The notes under the pieces: generated by a model
Database searches by the model: none
Seen by the model: only the letters and a program-made list of their open reading frames with translations
What the model was told of the DNA's origin: nothing
Part shown: positions 52,401 through 58,400 of the stretch, piece after piece
How the letters are laid out: each line of letters starts with the position of its first letter
Position numbering within the stretch: position 1 is the first letter of the stretch
Origin: Calliphora vicina
Lineage: Eukaryota; Arthropoda; Insecta; Diptera; Calliphoridae
Reading direction: 5' to 3'
Assembly (NCBI RefSeq): GCF_958450345.1
Contig: NC_088780.1
Coordinates: 161,678,726 to 161,742,725 of the forward strand
DNA: 64,000 bases
Translations under genes and position numbers: made by a program

Positions 52401-55400
52401 ACCCGAATATTCCCGAAATATATAATAATGTAATCTATGAATATTATAGCAAAATTTCATATACAAATTTAGTGTTATAATCATTATATATAGAGCTTCG
52501 TATTAATTAATTCAATTTGAGCTTAATTCACTAAAATTTTAATCCGTAATTAAAAAATGTCAGCCTTTTATTTCATAAATCCATTCCCTATCTAAGCTTC
52601 ATTTAAATTAAATTAATTTTGAAGTTAATTAATCAGAATTTATTCAAACTTTGAATGATTAAATTTTTGGTTGATTCAAATTGAGTTAAATGTTTTTGCT
52701 TCATTCAGTTTTATTTAGCTTTTAATCATTTTCAAAATGAATTGAAAAAAATTGCTTAAGCCTTCTTGTAAAAGGAATGAATTCAATACATTTAACTGAA
52801 TAGTTAAGAGATAAAATTTATGTTGATCTCGAAAATTTCCATATTATTGGATTCAAAGGTGAATTTTTATAATACCTTTGTTCTACTAGTGTTTTCTGGA
52901 ATAATTCGCACCGGTCAATCTTGACATTGAAGATTATTCACCTTTATTTCTAGTTCGCGCAGTTTTACATATGCTTTTTCGAAAATTCATTCGAAAACCC
53001 CCGATATAAACGAAAAACTGTAAAAAAAAACATTTTTTTAACTTGTTTTCTTTGTAGTTTCGTCAGTTTTTAATTCCCGGGAATCCAGACTAAAAATCCC
53101 GGGAATCGGGTAGTGAAAAATTGGCAAAATTTTCGGGAAATTTGTCCCCGGAATTCCCGGAATAAAAACCCTGGTCCCCTATTATGTTTTTACATAAACA
53201 AGTTATGGATGATCTGCAATCACGATATGGTTAGGCTTAATCATATTACGGTTGTTTTGATACCACCATGTTATGGTTGTGCTACAACAATCATATCAGT
53301 TATCATGTTTCAACATAACCATATTATGCCTGAGGTGAAATTAAAATATTGTGGTGCAATCATTTTATGGTTTTTCTTGTATTATAATATGGTATTGTAT
53401 TATAAAACTGTGGTTAGATAGGATGATATTATGATATTTGATGATACACATTAGTAATATTATGGTCATATACGAAATTTGACAGCATCCATAAAATGCA
53501 ATCACAATATGACGCTATTTATGGTCACCACAATCATGTGTTTTCTTTAAGTCTGGTGTAATCCAGAAGATCAATCGATTGATATGGACACTACTGACGA
53601 ATCAGTCAATATGACCACTCGGAGACCATAAGGTCCATTGTGATTCCCTTGTAGAGTCTTATTAAGAGAAAAAGTGTGCCCTTCCTGAAAGAGGGAAAAA
53701 GAAATTTAGTGTTTTAGAGATAACAAAAGGAGAAACAAAAAGAGAAAAATCCAAATCAGCATGAAGAGGAAAAAACAAATTCAAATGGATTTGAATTCGT
53801 ATTTTGAATAGCCAAAATATTACCCAGATAAAACCTAGTATGTCTCTCAATTTACAGCCAGCAACACTCTCAAAATTTATCCAAAAATCTGTTACCTAGC
53901 CATTTACGTTTATGTCTGTATAGTCTCGGGCAGTTGCACGTAATGTGCTTTACTGTCTCCAACTCCCCTACATTCCCACACATCCTACAAAAATCTTGTG
54001 TGCCATTATCTCATTAACCAATTGAGCAGTGAAAGGTTATCACTCCAACTCGAATTCCATTCACCTATTCAACCCAATTAGCGTTTTGGTTGCCTTTGCA
54101 TCCAGTTTTCACCAAAAGGCCTTGTACACTTGACAATCCGTCCTACTATTCTAGGATTGGTTGGTGGAGTCACGGAATCTTTCAAATATTAGCCTGTAGT
54201 AGTGACATATTGGAGGTTATACACCCCGATCCCTAGTACCATGGTTTATGTCAGATCCATGACAAGCCAGTTCATCTGATCCTAATTACCCTGGATGTTA
54301 CAGTGTCCTGGTACCCAACAACTCTTCGAAAGCTCTCCTGCAGACTTCCACTAAGCTAGAATGTATTAAATGACATTTCAAAACCCTAACTTCTGCCAGA
54401 CTCTCCAAATAAATAATCACTACAGAGTGACTTGTGCTATACACTCTGTGGCTTTGCAGATCGGGATGATCTCTGCCTGAAAGACACTGCACTCGTTAGA
54501 GAGTCTATATGATCGTTTAATATCTTTTTCGCTAACCTTTATACAATTTGAATCGAAAGATTTTAGATTTTAAATCACAGCAAAAATTTATTCATTTTAT
54601 TATAAAATTTTAAAAACCGGTTAACCGAGTGATAAAACCGGGATTAATCAGTTAATTAAAAATCAACAATTTAAATTAAACGGTTCACAAAAAACCGAAA
54701 TTTCAAACTTTTTTTTATAAACACTCTTAAAAAACCATAAACAACGAGATGAAAATTCAAAACAATTTGATCATTATCTCTATATTTATGTAAACAGAAT
54801 AATAACAAAAAAAACTGCTCTGAAGTTACACCTATGTTTTGACATTTGGCAGAAACACAAACAAGTGTAATTATACAATATCAGCTGTTTTATCTAAAAC
54901 GGAAATTTCTAACATAAATAAAATTAAAACATCCAACTAAGGTTTTAATTTAAATATTTGAGAATAATAATTTTGGTTAAAAATATAAAATCGAATAATC
55001 ACTATTATTTTTCAAATTCGACACCAATAATGCATTTTTTCCTTTTTTGTTATTTGAACAATAGAATTTGTCATTTAAATATTTTTATAATTTTCTGATT
55101 TTATTCATTTTGTTATCTCTAAACTGGTATATACATACAGACATAGAAAGACCTTTAGAAGAAAACAAAAGAAGAAATATATATAAAAAACATTAATAGT
55201 TTTTCAATGACTTTATAGAATACCAAGTATGAATAGTATTTTGCATTGATTGGTTTTGCCCGTTTAAAAAATTTAAAAAATAATAGTAAAAAAAGAGTTT
55301 ATTTTGTTGCGGTTTATTGGCAGTAACTAAAATAAGTACATGTTGTAGAAACAAAATCGCATAAAATTACATACTATATACAATTTTTTTATTTTATTTT

Positions 55401-58400
55401 TTTTTTTCTGAAAATTAATTACTTGTACTTAAATCAGCATATAAATGTACAATATTCACTCACGTCTCTGGCAGACTTGTATACGAGGAGTCAGTTAGAA
55501 AAAAAGAAACTGGTTTTTATACTCCAACTTGATCGGTTGGTTTTTTGGATTTTGATGATTTACAGCAAACTAAGTAAATTCATAACACTCCTTCCCAGCA
55601 GCAAAAACAACAACGAAACTACACAATTGTTGTAATATTAATGTTACACAAAGTACATACAATACGTGAATAAATACAATACAAAAACTCCAACGACAAG
55701 AACAACAACAGGCACAAATTACATAAAACAAGTAAAACAAACAAACAAAAAAAAAATATAATAAAAATAAATAAAAGCAAACACGTCGCGTTGCTGTCGT
55801 CATAAAATTACAAAATTTGAGAAGAAACTAAAATAAATAATTCTAAAATTGAAGATAAACCCAAGATAATTTAGCAATAATGATAGTCTAATGACATCTA
55901 TTATTTCTTTATAGAAATACGACTCGCACAAAATTATAATCATACAAATCATTTAGCAGATGGATATCAAAAAATAGCTTTGTATTACATTCTCCTTCAG
56001 TTCATTTGATTTATTTTGTTGCCCACAAACAAAATATGGTTTTAATTATCTAATTTTTTGTATATTTTTTGGTTAATCACAAAAATAAAATCCCACAACA
56101 ACCAACAAAATATAATATGTATTACTCTGTTAGTTTCATTTTTTTTTTTAAATTTTTGTTAAGCATTTTTGATAGGTTCTAAGAACATTATTTATTTAGA
56201 TCCCCCTGCTTTTTTAGAAAAATTTTATCAGTCTTTTAATTAAAAAATTCAAAGAGTTTCAGATTAACTTTAAAAAATATTTACTTATATTTTTTAAATA
56301 AAAGGTCCTTATAATAATTTTCCTTTTAAATGTCATTATTCTACTAAATCATTAACAACTTGTTTAAGGCAGTGATGTTCAAAAATAAAAATGAAGATAT
56401 TTGGGGAGAGAGCTACCCAGCAAACATAATGTCAAACACTTAAAATAACAACAAAATGAAGAAAGTTTGAATTTAGAATTTTTGTCAAATAAAACCAATT
56501 TATTAAATGAATATAATTTAAATTTTATGGAAATGAAAGAATATACATTATACGGCCGAAATACTCTAAAATTTTTTATTTATTTTTAACTTTGTTTTTT
56601 TGTGTTCAATTGTAATTGAAACGCGTGTGTTTGCTATGCTTCATCCAAAAACCAACCAACAACAATGCTTATTGAATTTCTGAAAAAATGAGACATTTAT
56701 TACGCTCTTTAAAAGAGCGTAACAAATGTGTTTAAATTTTTTAAACAATTGTTGTATGGGATGAACATCACTGGTTTAAGGTTACTGCAATTTGCATTTA
56801 TCAAAGTTGCCAACAAGTTATTGAAGTTTTAAATTCAATCCTAAAATTCTATAGAATTCCCTAAACCTAAAATGAAAGAGTTTTCTTTCATTGGAAGACA
56901 AGTTTAAAAAAAAAAAATTTCCCCACTTTTCTTTGAGAAAACATTTAAAAATTCAAATTTTTAGGTTTTATTTTGAAACATTTGCACAATATAAATTTAT
57001 TCAAAGTATCAACGAATCAAGCTAATATCAGATACTCTGTTCCAAAGTGAAGCGTACGTTCTGCATTTATCAAAATAGAATCCGGAGGGGGAAGGTCTGG
57101 ACTATGAAGCGTTTGAGGCAAAACTTCCCAACCACTTCATTCTAAATAGTTTTAACAGGTATTGCAACATATCGTTGTCATGATGGAATATTACGGTATT
57201 CTGGTATAGGTTCCCTGTGATGGTCTGGTCTAGATTTTAACCGCTCATAAATAATAGGACCATTTTAGTCCCACCAAATTCACAGTATTACCTTAGCGCC
57301 ATGGATATTGTTTGGCCAGTCTTCACATACGCTTTGGGTTATCATAATGGATCCATTTTTCATCGCAAGTAATGATTCGGTGCCAAAATTATTTTGTTTT
57401 ATAACATTCAAACATCATTTCAATATCGTCTTTCACTTTCATTACACTTTAATTCGTATAGTATCAAATTTCCCTGCTTTTGGGTGAATCCTGCTGCTCA
57501 GAAACTTTTTAAAATTGCAGCTTCAGGAACTCCGAATGATTTTGCAAGCTCTTTTTGAGTTTGACAACAATCTTCATGGAGTAATGCCTCCAATTTTTTT
57601 TGGCTGAACAGGGCTACTTTAACTTTCTTGTTAAAATAACTAATTCTGAATCGCTGGATGGAACTCAACTCTGCGGCACTTTTTTTTCAAATTGAAGAAA
57701 ACTTCCCGCATATGATTCATTGTTGGTAAGTTCTTTTACACAAAACCGTATTCAAACGCTATATTTGGTAAATCCCACATGTTTAAGTCATACACCCAAT
57801 AAAAAATAAATTATTTTAAGAAAATTAAAAAAATTTTGAAATCAGAAAGAAAATAGCTGATCTTTATTTGCTTAAAATCAGGACTGAGATTCTCATGCAC
57901 TAAAAAAAGGAATGCACTGTAAATCGAAAAATACATACATATGCTCAAAAATATAAGGAATTGCATTTTTTCGTATAAATGCGTAAATATAGAAATAAAT
58001 GGGTTTTAAAATGTAATATATTTACAAAAATAATACATATTTTTATGAATTAAATTTTAATTTGTATACATATGTACATAAATATTTATTATTTTTTTTT
58101 AATTTGCCAAATTTTTTTATTAAACTTGAAAAATCTTAAAATATGCAAATTATATGCGCATAAATCCATAATATACAAAAATATACAATTTGTAAAATAT
58201 TAAAAAATATGCAACATCAAATCGATGACAATTTGGAGCAAATCTTTTGATTTGGAAAAGTAATTGTTTAGTCGAATTGACTACAAACCCTGCATATAAA
58301 TATTGAAGGCGTTTTATGCAGTTTCCAATGTTAGCCCTCTTTTCATACTATTATGAATACACTTAATATTTATACAATATTTCGCATAATTATAAGTTAT

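Noticed and set aside
55570..55803. Cys/Phe-rich - strand frame
   Set aside because: Produced by CAA/AAC microsatellite DNA read in reverse; low complexity.
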